DNA of 64,000 nucleotides from the NCBI GenBank assembly GCA_902728285.1, contig CACVBU010000918.1, positions 81,086 through 145,085 of the forward strand. Reading direction: 5' to 3'. Position numbers and translations under genes: made by a program. Position 1 is the stretch's first letter, and each line of letters opens with the position of its first letter. The stretch comes from Clytia hemisphaerica (lineage: Eukaryota > Cnidaria > Hydrozoa > Leptothecata > Clytiidae). The notes below the pieces were generated by a model. That model was not told where the DNA came from. It made no database searches and saw only the letters and a program-made list of their open reading frames with translations. Of the stretch, positions 45,101-54,929 are shown piece after piece.

Positions 45101-48100
45101 GAATACACAGAATTCATTGATAGAATAATTAAAGTTAGCTTGCCATCACAAGATGAAGATCCAGATTTATTTCACCTTGTGAAAACTTACCAATTGCATC
45201 GCCATTCAAAAACTTGTCGGAAATATAAGAATACTCCTTGTAGATTTTATTTTGGTAAATTTTTTTCTGGGAAAACAATTGTTTCCGAACCTTTGCCTCA
45301 AGAACTTCCACGCGAGCAAAAAGAAACCATACTTGCATTACGAAAAGAAGTTTTGACTAAAGTTAGGAATTACATTAACGACAACCTTAATCCAAGCAAA
45401 AGGAACTTTTTTGATCCAGATGCAGAAAATTATAATCCAGTTCCAACCATAGATGGAGTACTTGCTGAATTAGATATTCCAAAAAATGATTATGAATATG
45501 CTCTTTCTGTATCTGAAGACGAAGATTTCCATATATATTTAAAACGTGACACAAATGCATGCTTTGTGAACAATTATTTCACTGAAGGTCTCAAAGCCTG
45601 GCAGGGTAACTTGGATATTCAGCCAGTTTTTAATTATTATAAGGCTGCAACTTACATGTGTGCATATCTTTCTAAAACTGAGGATGAAGTGTCTCATGCT
45701 ATGACCCAAGCTGTCCAAGATGCCTTTGAAAACGGTGGCGATAAGTATCAGCAAATGAAATCTGTTGCACACGCATATGTTTCAAAGCGTGAAGTATCCG
45801 TGCAAGAAGCTGTGTATCTCACTATGCCAGAATTGTGGCTTCGAAAGCTTTACCCAGGTGTAACCTTTGCAAATACAAATGTACCAGAGAAAAGATTTAG
45901 AATGTGTCTTAGTGAGGATGAAATCAGTCAGTTGCCTGAAGACAGCACTTCAATTTTCAAAAAGAATATGCTTGATAGATATTGTGATAGGCCAAAGGAT
46001 AGAAGCGGGGCTTATAAATCTGTCGTTGAAATGTGTTATGCAGAATTCTTAAGGTTTTACACTGTTGTCTATGAGGAATGCAATGAAAATGATTGTCAAC
46101 CTAATCAGCTTGAAGATGATTTAATAGAAACAAATCATCCATCAAATAATTATCCAAAGATTGTTAAACTAAAAACATTGAAAGGTAAACTTAAATGTCG
46201 CAAAGTCCCACTAGTTCTTCGTCTTTATGAACCTAATCCAAACAAACATCCAGAAGATTATGCACACCATCTGTTAATGTTGTATTTGCCATTCCATGAC
46301 GAAAATGAATTACTGTCAGAGGTAGAAAAGACCTACACTGCCAAGTTACACGAGCCAGGTGTTATTGAAATGATTGACAGGAACAGAGCTTTGATCCAAC
46401 CATATGCAGGTTTAGTAGATGATGCATTAGAACGATACAGAACGGACTTGATACTCAACATGAATGATTTTGAACAACAAGAAAATGATGAAATAAATGA
46501 AGAACTTCAAAATAGAAATCCAAACAATGAGGATGAGTCAGATAATGAAAATAACAATGAAGCCCCAAATCTCAGGGCAGCAATTCCAATGGAATCAATT
46601 TTGCTTCCAGATAATGATATAAATACACGTATTAGGTCTTTAAATCATCAACAGAGAGAAATCTTTGATGTTATTCATAAATGGGGAAGAGATTTTATAA
46701 AGAACCTTTGTTCAAAAGTACCTAGAAATATTGAACCATTTTATATTTTCTTAACTGGTGGCGGAGGTGTAGGAAAAAGCCACTTGCTTACAACTATATA
46801 TCATTCTTTGTCAAAACTTTTAATGTACAGAGGAGGAGAACCTACCAAAGAAAGAATCCTAGTGCTTGCTCCGACTGGTGTAGCAGCTATAAATGTGAAT
46901 GGAACTACCATACATTCAGGTTTAATCATTCCTACAACAGAGTTTTATTCATTGAATGCTTCATCAAAACAAAACTTACAACAAAAACTTGCTTGCATTG
47001 AAATAGTAATGATTGATGAAATTTCCATGGTTTCGAATAATCTGTTTAGAAAAATTGATAAAAGATTGCGCCAGATATTTAATGTTGAGAAGCCATTTGC
47101 TGGGAAATCTGTTTTAGTATGTGGAGATTTATATCAACTACCACCTGTTTTTAAAGGTCCCATTTTCAAAGGTCCCATTGTCAAAAAAGATCCCATTGAT
47201 GGTAAAAATAACCATGTAAAACCAAATTGCTCTTTGATGGATGAAATAAATGGATTTGAACTGTGGCGAAGTTTCCAATTAGCCGAATTAACCCAAGTTA
47301 TGCGTCAAAGGAATGACATAGAATTTGTTGATCTTTTGAATCAAGTTCGACTAGGTGATCTAGATGAGGAAAAAGAAGCACTTTTAAAGTCAAGATTTAT
47401 TTCTAAAGACAGTCCAGATTACCCAGCAGACATCACTCACATTTTTGCAGAAAATAAACCAGTGGATTCTTATAATTTGCAAAAATTGAATGAGCTATCG
47501 ACTGAGAGCCAAATGATTACTGCACAAGATGAGATTCCAAAACATTTGACAACCAAAGATATGAAGTTTATTGAAAATGCTCAAGCAAGAGAAACAGGTG
47601 GTCTAGCTCGTGTACTTGAGTTGAAAGTTGGTGCTCGTATTTTGATTTCCAAAAATATTGACATTACAGACAGGCTTGTTAATGGCCAAGTAGGAAAAGT
47701 TATGGGTTTTAAATTTAATTCCAATAATAAAATTTCAGGTATTTATGTTAAACTTGATGATATTACAGCTGGTAAAAAAGCATCTAATTTAGATAATATA
47801 TGTAGAGAAAACAATTGGACTTTAATTGAAAGAGCAGAATGTACATTTAATACAAGAAAGCAAAAGAAAAAAGGAAATAAAGAAAAACCTTTAAATGTTC
47901 GAAGAACTCAATTTCCTCTAGTTTTGTCTTATGCCTGTACAAGTCACAAAGTCCAAGGGTTAACACTACAGTCTGCAGTTGTCAGTTTTGAATTATTTGC
48001 ACAAAAAATCTTCAACGAAGGTCAAATGTATGTAAATTTATCTAGAGTGACTGACATAAATGGATTATTCTTGGTTGGTGAATACAATAAAAAAGCTATC

Positions 48101-48832
48101 CGTGCTAACAAGGAAGCAGGTATTGAGTATGAACGGTTACGTAAAGCTAATCCTTTACCAAAAGTTGAAGAATTTTCACCTACTTCCATTTCTGAAGAGC
48201 AGTTGTATATATCACTTTTAAATGTCCGATCTCTGAAGAAACATGCAGTTGATATAATTCATACAGAAACTCTTATGAGTAGTGACTTATTATGTTTTAC
48301 TGAAACCCAAATTTCACCTTCAAGTGAAACGAATGATATCGATGAAACACTACAAGCTTTCAAAATTGAATACAATAATAATTCTATCAACCGGTTTCAA
48401 AACACTGCATATTGTTCAAATTCTTCAATTCAGATTCTAGAATGCCTCAAAGCAGCTGGTTACACATGTGTAAAGTTTGTTAAAGAATCATTTAGTAACA
48501 AACCCATTACACTTTTACTTTTGTACAAACCACCTGATTATTCAAAATATACTTTTTTTGAAGAACTGCGAGAACTTTTATATGATGGAATAGACATTAT
48601 CTTGGGAGATTTCAATATTGATGCTTTGGATCCTACAATGGTAGATCTTGCTAATGTACTCTCCGCATACACATTGATAGTAAATGAACCAACTCATCTG
48701 GCAGGTGGCCTTCTTGATCATGTGTATTTGAAAAAAACTTTCATAGATCAGAAAGAAGTAGAATGCTTTGTTAAGAATATTTATTTTTCAGACCACGATG
48801 GAGTTTGTTTTTCACTATTGAACAAATCTTGA
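42172..48832 (+). mobile_element. Helentron (Helitron-like rolling-circle transposon), apparently intact coding region
   Basis: The element lies in the DD5 intron, immediately right of the DNA transposon at 41560-42161. Its exact borders were not determined. Palindromic sequence precedes the frame (agcaagtg...cacttgct near 42285-42335 and gagggttgca...tgcaccctc near 42389-42419). A gaggggaggggtgggggag / gcctccccccctgggtagg complementary pair follows it at 48905-49090, and could be the 3' subterminal hairpin. Helentrons move by rolling-circle replication using the encoded Rep-helicase. Confidence 0.75.
42599..48832 (+). CDS. Helentron Rep-helicase with N-terminal cysteine protease and C-terminal endonuclease
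   Basis: The frame has no stop for 2,144 codons from 42398. The likely start is the ATG at 42599 (MSSMPNYQ), because the upstream part is a leucine run made by a 9-bp ttaacctac repeat. Domains (numbered from 42599): residues about 25-200, papain-like protease with GTQCSVN (Cys) and LFDSHSR (Asp-His), resembling OTU/C76 deubiquitinases; about 230-295, basic repeats; about 300-500, Cys-rich region resembling Helitron DUF6570; about 700-1060, Helitron-like Rep with the HUH motif GSPHIHSFLW (about 815) and a YYKAATYMCAYL tyrosine motif; about 1350-1860, PIF1/RecD helicase with GGGGVGKS (about 1387), VMIDEISMV, GDLYQLPPV, TQVMRQR and SHKVQGLT; about 1870-2077, EEP/APE-type endonuclease with LLNVRSL, FTETQ, ILGDFNIDA (about 2002) and SDHDGVCF. 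This domain order is typical of Helentrons. Confidence 0.92.
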   Translation: MSSMPNYQISKAILGSFNQANEELFGLTAGTQCSVNCLYAIFWSNFRRVSIWKTTDLDNILIEGDKLYKQLGVNCYLSVDEMPRFIETNGFITNINFLNFTNGNATLVDDDLILQTPLSESTNQESFDALMIINNFTIAIMKRPQGYYLFDSHSRNELGLCDPNGKSCLLKFDHIFDFEKYVQYFYLQKMNKETANFEIQFIQIYDLNIELISILRKNFSAFSRNVSKKRKNGSNDGNNIAKRQKTRQEINKTYHDKNKDTQLKNMKVYHNDNKETILKNKKVYYSRNQERIAKKRKACPKKETGVSKFLKLIHEGPFYKCVCCHRCLYKQTVIKYSPDKYNMPEVEYLSEIISFDGQLYICKTCHNKLKKDNLPCQSVKNKLTLDELPAEFSSLRRLEKILISRRILFKKIAIMPKGQFPKLKGSICNVPIDVENIANVLPRKTSDNGLLIVKLKRKLEYKGHVVFEPIRPDFIQRILSYLKENNPLYRDIAIDVTNISNDETMTQNASEINAENNEEEALSHHEVSDELQTEDSHSDDLETTANPLDAHRSSANETTLMSHTPTDVEVDNEILTLAPGQGETPISILRDENCELLAHPYLFPKGRFGYKTERDVKLSPSKYFNQRLLNEKQSFASDADYIFYACSVLQQLSLTNQINIAMKKVAGSNLSAGMLSQNFKETVKQFIANDKAFAFMSTVKGSPSYWKKFQQEVLAMVKQLGPPTFFFTLSCADLRWNELISIIYKMKGQNVTDEFIDNLSYHERCDLLNSNPVLVARHFQYRVEVFFKTIVLDGPLGKTTYYAIRVEFQVRGSPHIHSFLWILNAPILTAATKIEYTEFIDRIIKVSLPSQDEDPDLFHLVKTYQLHRHSKTCRKYKNTPCRFYFGKFFSGKTIVSEPLPQELPREQKETILALRKEVLTKVRNYINDNLNPSKRNFFDPDAENYNPVPTIDGVLAELDIPKNDYEYALSVSEDEDFHIYLKRDTNACFVNNYFTEGLKAWQGNLDIQPVFNYYKAATYMCAYLSKTEDEVSHAMTQAVQDAFENGGDKYQQMKSVAHAYVSKREVSVQEAVYLTMPELWLRKLYPGVTFANTNVPEKRFRMCLSEDEISQLPEDSTSIFKKNMLDRYCDRPKDRSGAYKSVVEMCYAEFLRFYTVVYEECNENDCQPNQLEDDLIETNHPSNNYPKIVKLKTLKGKLKCRKVPLVLRLYEPNPNKHPEDYAHHLLMLYLPFHDENELLSEVEKTYTAKLHEPGVIEMIDRNRALIQPYAGLVDDALERYRTDLILNMNDFEQQENDEINEELQNRNPNNEDESDNENNNEAPNLRAAIPMESILLPDNDINTRIRSLNHQQREIFDVIHKWGRDFIKNLCSKVPRNIEPFYIFLTGGGGVGKSHLLTTIYHSLSKLLMYRGGEPTKERILVLAPTGVAAINVNGTTIHSGLIIPTTEFYSLNASSKQNLQQKLACIEIVMIDEISMVSNNLFRKIDKRLRQIFNVEKPFAGKSVLVCGDLYQLPPVFKGPIFKGPIVKKDPIDGKNNHVKPNCSLMDEINGFELWRSFQLAELTQVMRQRNDIEFVDLLNQVRLGDLDEEKEALLKSRFISKDSPDYPADITHIFAENKPVDSYNLQKLNELSTESQMITAQDEIPKHLTTKDMKFIENAQARETGGLARVLELKVGARILISKNIDITDRLVNGQVGKVMGFKFNSNNKISGIYVKLDDITAGKKASNLDNICRENNWTLIERAECTFNTRKQKKKGNKEKPLNVRRTQFPLVLSYACTSHKVQGLTLQSAVVSFELFAQKIFNEGQMYVNLSRVTDINGLFLVGEYNKKAIRANKEAGIEYERLRKANPLPKVEEFSPTSISEEQLYISLLNVRSLKKHAVDIIHTETLMSSDLLCFTETQISPSSETNDIDETLQAFKIEYNNNSINRFQNTAYCSNSSIQILECLKAAGYTCVKFVKESFSNKPITLLLLYKPPDYSKYTFFEELRELLYDGIDIILGDFNIDALDPTMVDLANVLSAYTLIVNEPTHLAGGLLDHVYLKKTFIDQKEVECFVKNIYFSDHDGVCFSLLNKS

Positions 48833-51232
48833 ATTATTGATAAATTCATTATTACTTTTTGTCAGCTTACTTAGTCTACTTAGCCTGCTTTGCATAATCA
48901 GTTTGAGAGAGGGGAGGGGTGGGGGAGTGCATTCAAGGTAAATAACCTAGGTTTCATTTGAAAAAATTTAGTCTTCTTGGATTTAAAGAAATTTCTGAAA
49001 GATTCCATTGTGATGTAAGAATTTTAGAGTCAACCTTTGGTGTAAACAAACAGTAATTTTTATTTTGAGTGCCTCCCCCCCTGGGTAGGAAAGGGGGTAT
49101 CCGTTTGATTGCATTGCCTTTGTTATATTGTTTAGTTAGGGTAATACAAGAATTTGAAATTATGAAAATCACAAATAATTTCTCTTTGGTAAATCATTCA
49201 ATAATTTTGTAATTTTATGCCAAAAACTGTTTTGATGTATAAAACACTCTTAGGTTAGGAATTAATGATACCTTTGCTCTTTAGATTTAAAATAATTATT
49301 GTCGCTATCAGGTATTTCTATGGCAATATTCATTTCTCTGCGATCTCTGAAGATTAAAATTTACAATTTTTACCTATTAGTATACTTTTCATAACTTTTT
49401 TTATGTATTTGTACATTTTTTGTAAATAAATTTCAACTACATATTTGTAAAAACTTGAATTAGTACAAAAATTTTAAATTTATAATTACACAATTTTGTA
49501 ATATAGTTAAGCATTTTTTAATTTATTGAAACAATTGTTTTTAGTTTTCAAAGGGAATTTCAGAATTTTTAGGAAATTTTTAATTTATTCATTTATCTCA
49601 TTTCAAAGTTCACTGTTTATAAAACAAATTCATTAAAATTTAATTCTAGAAACAAATTTAAATAAGGACAATACTAATGAAAATATGAATGAAAATAATA
49701 TTGGATACTATTGGACTAAAATAATATGTAGATGTTAACTGCCAATGGAAGTGTACGAAATTTTGTTAATGTGGTAATCAGAAATGTTGATAATCAATGC
49801 ATTATGTCGTGTTGTGGTTGAATTCTTTGTTCGTAATCTTGGGTGACATTATATACTATACCATAATCGATAGCCTACAAAAACATCAAATTGTCCATTT
49901 CATGATTTGTATATCAAACAATTCACACAAGGAACATGGAAAGGAGCAAGGTGAGATATCTTTTAAAATATTAATTTATTTCAAGTCAAATTTTAATTTC
50001 TTTAAAATCAGCGCAACTCCATTCTTTATCAGGTTAATTTTGGCCCTCCCCATTCCAATTTTAAGAGTTATAGAGATCCGCCTAACATCGCTTCATGAAA
50101 GACCTTCTGAATGACTCTGTTTTGATTGCTAAACTTATTTTTTTAAACCAGGAGATTGATCGTACAGAAAAGTATCAAACACACCAACACCAAGACGATC
50201 TTCTACTTTGATGCTCTAAATTTACAAAAATCAGGTAAAATCTTTTTTAATATGTATCAATCAACTAAGTTCAGGGTATCCGAAACAAAAAGAGACAGAA
50301 GATCAAAACCTATCATTAAAGTAGATTTATTTTGTGCACTTTGTTTTATTGCTGCTTGATATATACAAGAAAGTGGATTTTTTCATGTCTTTATGCTGTC
50401 CAATTGATCTAGATTTAAGAATTTTATTTATAAACTCACACATTCTGAACAATATTTTGTTTCTCCTTTTGTTGCTAGATTTTGAACAAGAAGTCCAAAT
50501 TCATTTCATCTTTGGCTACTTACAACATCATTGTGTCAGTCAAAATATCGAAGCGCTCTTTATTCGTTAATCGTATAGCAATAAAGCGCATTCATAGATG
50601 GACATTTCTTGTGGTGAAGATTGAATATGGTTTTTTAAGATTTCAGTCAACGCATTTTGGTGATTCAAAAAACGCTCGTAACCTTGCTCTTTATGTTTTA
50701 AAAGTTGCTCAAATGGCATCACACAAATATTTTGGTTTTCAAAATTATTCCTCGTTGTCGTTGCTTTTTTACTTGGTGAAAGTCTATTATCAAATCAATT
50801 TAAAAAATTATTTTGGCCATTTAATATGCATCAACCTGGTTGGATTGCTGGTTAAAATTGTTGTGTTGCCTGTTGTTCGTCCTTGCAAATAATCGTGTTC
50901 TCGAAAAATATTGTCATTTTGATGGAAGAAATTATAAAGACATACTATTGATTCACTTGCATATGAATAAAAAGACAGTATTATTTAATGAAACTTAATT
51001 GATATTCGAGTTGTATAATAATTATTCTCTTTTACTCCATTTTATCCTTTGGTATGATATCTTTTTATTCTTAAGAAAAATTTATGAAATTGACAAAAAT
51101 TATTACTTCCGATTTCGTCAGTTTTCTCATAATAAGTCTTCTCAGCTTTTAGCCTTCTCAGCTCTTTAATATTTAAGGGCGACCTTCCAGCGCAGCTGGT
51201 TTATTCGATTTCAATCCTGTCTCAGTTTCATA
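48833..51232. other. rest of the DD5 intron, unassigned frames
   Basis: AT-rich. An acceptor at 49649 (taattctag) opens an Asn-rich frame (TNLNKDNTNENMNENN), but its donor would create a stop codon on joining to 51829. A gtgaga donor at 49951 and a 136-codon frame at 50482-50892 (SKRSLFVNRIAIKRIHRW...) look locally coding but could not be tied to a gene. Confidence 0.3.
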
Positions 51233-51765
51233 GGACGTCCTTAAGTTATCTCTTCGGACCTTTATTCGTCCAAAATGAACCATGTTCCCATTTGATCTTC
51301 CCAGTCTAAAGAATAAGCTGTTTCACTTCAAATTTATATCCCCCCTAAAGTTATCCCTTCGGATTTTTTCTTCGTCCAAATGAACCATGTTCCATTTGAT
51401 CTTCCCAGTCTAAAGAAAAGATGTTTACTTCAAATTTATATCCCCCTAAAGTTATCCCTTCGGATCTTTCTTCGTCCAAAATGAACCATGTTCCCATTTG
51501 ATCTTCCCAGTCTAAAGAATAAGCTGTTTCACTTCAAATTTATATCCCCCCTAAAGTTATCCCTTCGGACCTTTCTTCGTCCAAAATGAACCATGTTCCC
51601 ATTTGATCTTCCCAGTCTAAAGAATAAGCTGTTTCACTTCAAATTTATATCCCCCCTAAAGTTATCCCTTCGGATCTTTCTTCGTCCAAAATGAACCATG
51701 TTCCCATTTGATCTTCCCAGTCTAAAGAATAAGCTGTTTTATACTTCAAATTTGTATCCCCCCCC
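51233..51765. repeat. 105-bp minisatellite, five copies
   Basis: Units containing gttatcccttcgga (51350, 51451, 51556, 51661; first unit near 51243) repeat with periods 107, 101, 105 and 105. Each also carries aaatgaaccatgttcccatt and cccagtctaaag. The array ends about 65 bases before the DD5 last-exon acceptor. Confidence 0.9.
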
Positions 51766-51828
51766 CAAATCAACGAAAAATATAGTATCGTGACATTAAG
51801 GTCTTTTACACCGTATTCCTTATTTCAG

Positions 51829-52442
51829 AACCTATTACATTGCGAAGTCTAAAAAAGAAACAATTAGATCGAATCTGTCATGAGCTTGACGGTTGTACAA
51901 CTGGAAACGTACCACGCTGGCAAATCCTGGTTGAAGAGGAATACAAAGGGCAGGAAAATATTCCAAAACGCAAGAGAATCGTTGGTGATTTGGAGCAATG
52001 CTCTTTAGGTGGTGGGAATCCGGGGCGTTCATTTCTTGAAAAACTCGAGACCAACAAACCTGATTTAACTTGTAAAGACTTCCGAAAAGTCGCTGTTTCA
52101 TTAGAACGAGGCGATATAAACAAGGCTCATTATTTACAGCACAATGGTAAATTAAGTGATTTGGAATTTGACGATATATTAGCTTTGAGTGTGCTTTTGA
52201 ATAACAAAAACGCATCAAACTGGGAGTATTTTGCTGAAGAATATGAATTTACAAGCCCTAGTATTGAGCAAATTCGAAACAGTAAGGCTGAAGATGGAAC
52301 TAAAAGTGCTGGTTTAAAACTTTTAAAAGATACATTTGGTGATATGAGTACAACTCGTTTTAAAGAACTCTGTAAAAGCAAAGATCTTAATTTTATTGCG
52401 AAGACCGTTACAGAAATTGAAAATGAAAGTCGAAAGGAATAG
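51829..52442 (+). CDS. DD5 last exon: two tandem death-fold domains
   Basis: This phase-1 exon, after the acceptor ccttatttcag, encodes 203 residues to a TAG. Domain A (about 5-100) shows LDRICHELDG, VPRWQILVEEEYK, LGGGNPGRSFLEKLETNKP and DLTCKDFRKVAVSLERGDI. Domain B (about 112-195) shows SNWEYFAEEYEFTSPSIEQI, SAGLKLLKDTF and STTRFKELCKSKDLNFI, where the usual R-N-D of helix 6 is replaced by L-N-F. It resembles DD2 most. It completes the DD5 product with exons at 39648, 40170 and 40888. Confidence 0.75.
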
Positions 52443-52532
52443 GTGTTTTACTTAAATATTATTATTTCCTAAGTTACTAAATTTAAAAGTTTTCTTACAC
52501 AATTTTGAAATAGACTTTTTTGGAATACTTTA

Positions 52533-52801
52533 ATACACCCCTGTCTCACAGACCCGGTGGAACTTTTCCCTCTATTAAAACCTCAATGGAGATTGGTTCC
52601 AAGGTTAAAAAATCCAGTTGGGATGGTTTTGGAGTGCAATTTTTAAGCATTGGATCTCGAATGGGGATGAAATCAAAGTCAAGTTCCCAGTGGGGCTGAA
52701 ATTTCAGGGTATTTTCCCACCGGGGAAGAAATTTTCGCCAAATTTTCGCCAAATTTTCCTGTGGGGCTGGGGTCCCAGCGGGTCTATAATACGGGTGTTT
52801 T
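52533..52801. mobile_element. MITE family (ACACCCCTGTCTCACAG ends), copy 1
   Basis: The left end acacccctgtctcacagacc pairs with the right end gggtctataatacgggtgtt. Internal aatttcagcc / ttcccagtgggg words are shared with copy 2 at 55446-55724. Confidence 0.75.
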
Positions 52802-53152
52802 AATAGTAGTAGTTTTTATCCCTGGATATTTACTGATTGCGGGTGCTTTTTAATTATTTTATCTTTGAACCTACGCATGACAAAAATTATCCTTTCTTCC
52901 GATTTGTTAAAGAAGTTACCTAAAATTTATAGAATTTTGTTTGTTCTTTTTGGTCATTCTTGAAACCAGACGGTGATGTTAAAAGTTTCTGTTGAAGGCA
53001 ACGGACAAGAATTTCCTGTTATTTTCATTATTTTTTATTCTGCTTCTGAAGAAGAAATCTATTCTCACCATTCAATATCTTGCACGTCAACTGACTTGAA
53101 TGGATTCGGCATCCTATATTAAGTTTCATTTGCTTGCTTTAAATGATTCAGG

Positions 53153-53242
53153 CCCGGCGGAAGCGGGGAGACTGGGCAGCCTCCCCACTTTTCAGCAAAT
53201 GAGATTTGATTCAGCCTGCCCACTTTTACGGTTGTTCCGCCA
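53153..53242. repeat. GC-rich hairpin
   Basis: ggcggaa...gactgggcagcc pairs with ggctg...ttccgcc-like sequence. A small folded repeat. Confidence 0.4.
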
Positions 53243-53577
53243 GGTTTTTCTCACTATATCAAAAACCGACCACTGTATATCGTAATTTTTAAATAATTTC
53301 AATGCGTAAATTTTGATAACGTTTATAGTTAGTATTAGTTTTGTAGCCGTAGAATTGTCTAATTTTACACTGCACACCTTTAAAATAATTTTGATAATGC
53401 AGTTTTATTCTCAATTATATCCTGTAATGATTGTCATAGGCACATAATTTGAGTCTTCTGGGAATATTGACTTTTTTTGAACCCATAGGAAATGATAGCC
53501 TTCAATTGTATCCTTTCAATTTGTCAAATTTCGATTTAGATCTGTTGTTTTCTATTTACACCTACTCAACTCTTTTT

Positions 53578-53797
53578 GGCTGGACTTCTTGGTTTGCCGT
53601 CACCCACCCTATATTTTGGAGGAGGGTCGGTCGGTCGGAAATTTTTTTTATTTTGGTTATTCGTGAAATTTTTGTTTACTTTTTATAATTTTTGAAGAAA
53701 AAATATTCTCTTCGTCGAAATAGCAATAAAAGTTTTTAGGTCGGCAAGTTTAGAGAAGAGTCGGTCGGCTGACGGCAATTTTTTTTTTAGTCCAGCC
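53578..53797. mobile_element. MITE, about 220 bp
   Basis: The left end ggctggacttcttggtttgc (followed by cgtca) pairs with the right end tgacggcaat...agtccagcc. The interior has ggtcggtcgg repeats. Confidence 0.7.
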
Positions 53798-54148
53798 TTA
53801 TTTGTTATCTTTTATTTTTCCACCAACGAAATTGATATGTGAATGTCTTGATTTTAGGATCAATACTAAAAATTCCCAATAGAAAACATCAGCTCAACAT
53901 CCGACATGACAGCTTTAGTTTAATTCAAAAATATTTATGATCGGATTCTCAGGGGTATTGATTTGCCATGGGAAATCAGAAAGGGATTTCACTGGGTGTT
54001 TGGTCAGAGCTAAGCGGGATTTTGTTCACCAGGAAATAACCAATTGACCCTCAGGGCTTTTCATTTTGTTTTATAGATAAGCCTTTTTGCGGATCCTTAT
54101 AATTAAATACTCTAGATTTTAGCTATATTATTCTTTATGTTTGTCCAG

Positions 54149-54209
54149 GGTAGATGAATTGTTGGGGCTTGGTGCAGAAGAGAAGAAAATACAACAAATG
54201 GCAAAGTAA
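54149..54209 (+). CDS. candidate orphan last coding exon
   Basis: After the acceptor tatgtttgtccag, a phase-2 entry gives VDELLGLGAEEKKIQQMAK and a TAA. The peptide is charged, helical in character and strongly codon-like. Its upstream partner was not found. It does not match the cluster's phase-1 pattern, so it may belong to a different gene. Confidence 0.35.
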
Positions 54210-54537
54210 TTATTAATTACAATATTGTTAGTTTTACTTTAAGACTATCACATCACATTATACTCATTCTAATATAAATACTGTCCCATTATAAAACCAT
54301 AGAGGGGGTGAACGAACCTTTTTAATGCAAAAAAAAATTATTAAAAATATGTGGATACCCCGGAAAATGGTAAAAATTCCAAAAAAACCCTTAAAATTAT
54401 TTTCATACCTAAAAGGGGGGGGGGGGGTGGACGAATTAAAATCAGTCTTTTACCCTATTGGAAAAAATGAAGAAAAAAAACCCTGGAAATGTTCGTCCAA
54501 CCCCCCCTCCATGTATGGATATAAAATGGAATGGCCC

Positions 54538-54665
54538 AATTTAAAGGTTTTGTTTTTAAATAAGAGTGATATCGTTTGCTTACTCATCAATTTAGATTTA
54601 CAAAAGCTTTTTGATATTGGATTGACACGGATGTGGAGCAAGATTGATCAGAAAGAGGAAAAGAG
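54538..54665. repeat. dispersed repeat, copy C (truncated)
   Basis: The sequence aaaggttttgtttttaaata ... gatgtggagcaagattgatc matches copy A at 20755. Confidence 0.65.
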
Positions 54666-54777
54666 TCCAGTTGTTTTATAAAGCACAAAAACGTTAAACT
54701 TCCATCTATCTATTGATTTACCGAACCTTTAGTTTGTCATTTTTGCGATAGATTAAAATGAATGATTTTATTTACAG

Positions 54778-54816
54778 GTGATGTTGATGGCTTGAAAGTG
54801 AAACTTTACAAAGCAG
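54778..54816 (+). CDS. candidate small exon
   Basis: The exon follows gattttatttacag and ends at a gttact donor, phase 1 on both sides. It encodes DVDGLKVKLYKA. The style matches the cluster's linker exons, so it could belong to a further death-domain gene to the right, but no death-domain exon was found before 64 kb. Confidence 0.3.
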
Positions 54817-54929
54817 GTTACTTTTATTTGTTTCGATCCAAACTTCTTACTTATATTTCTGTACATGCCTATAAAGTGGGATAATTTTTTATCTAGGACT
54901 GCTACTCTCTTTGTAGAACCAAAACCAGT

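Noticed and set aside
49650-49727. Asn-rich exon of DD5
   Set aside because: Joining its only plausible donor to the last exon at 51829 creates a TAA stop codon.
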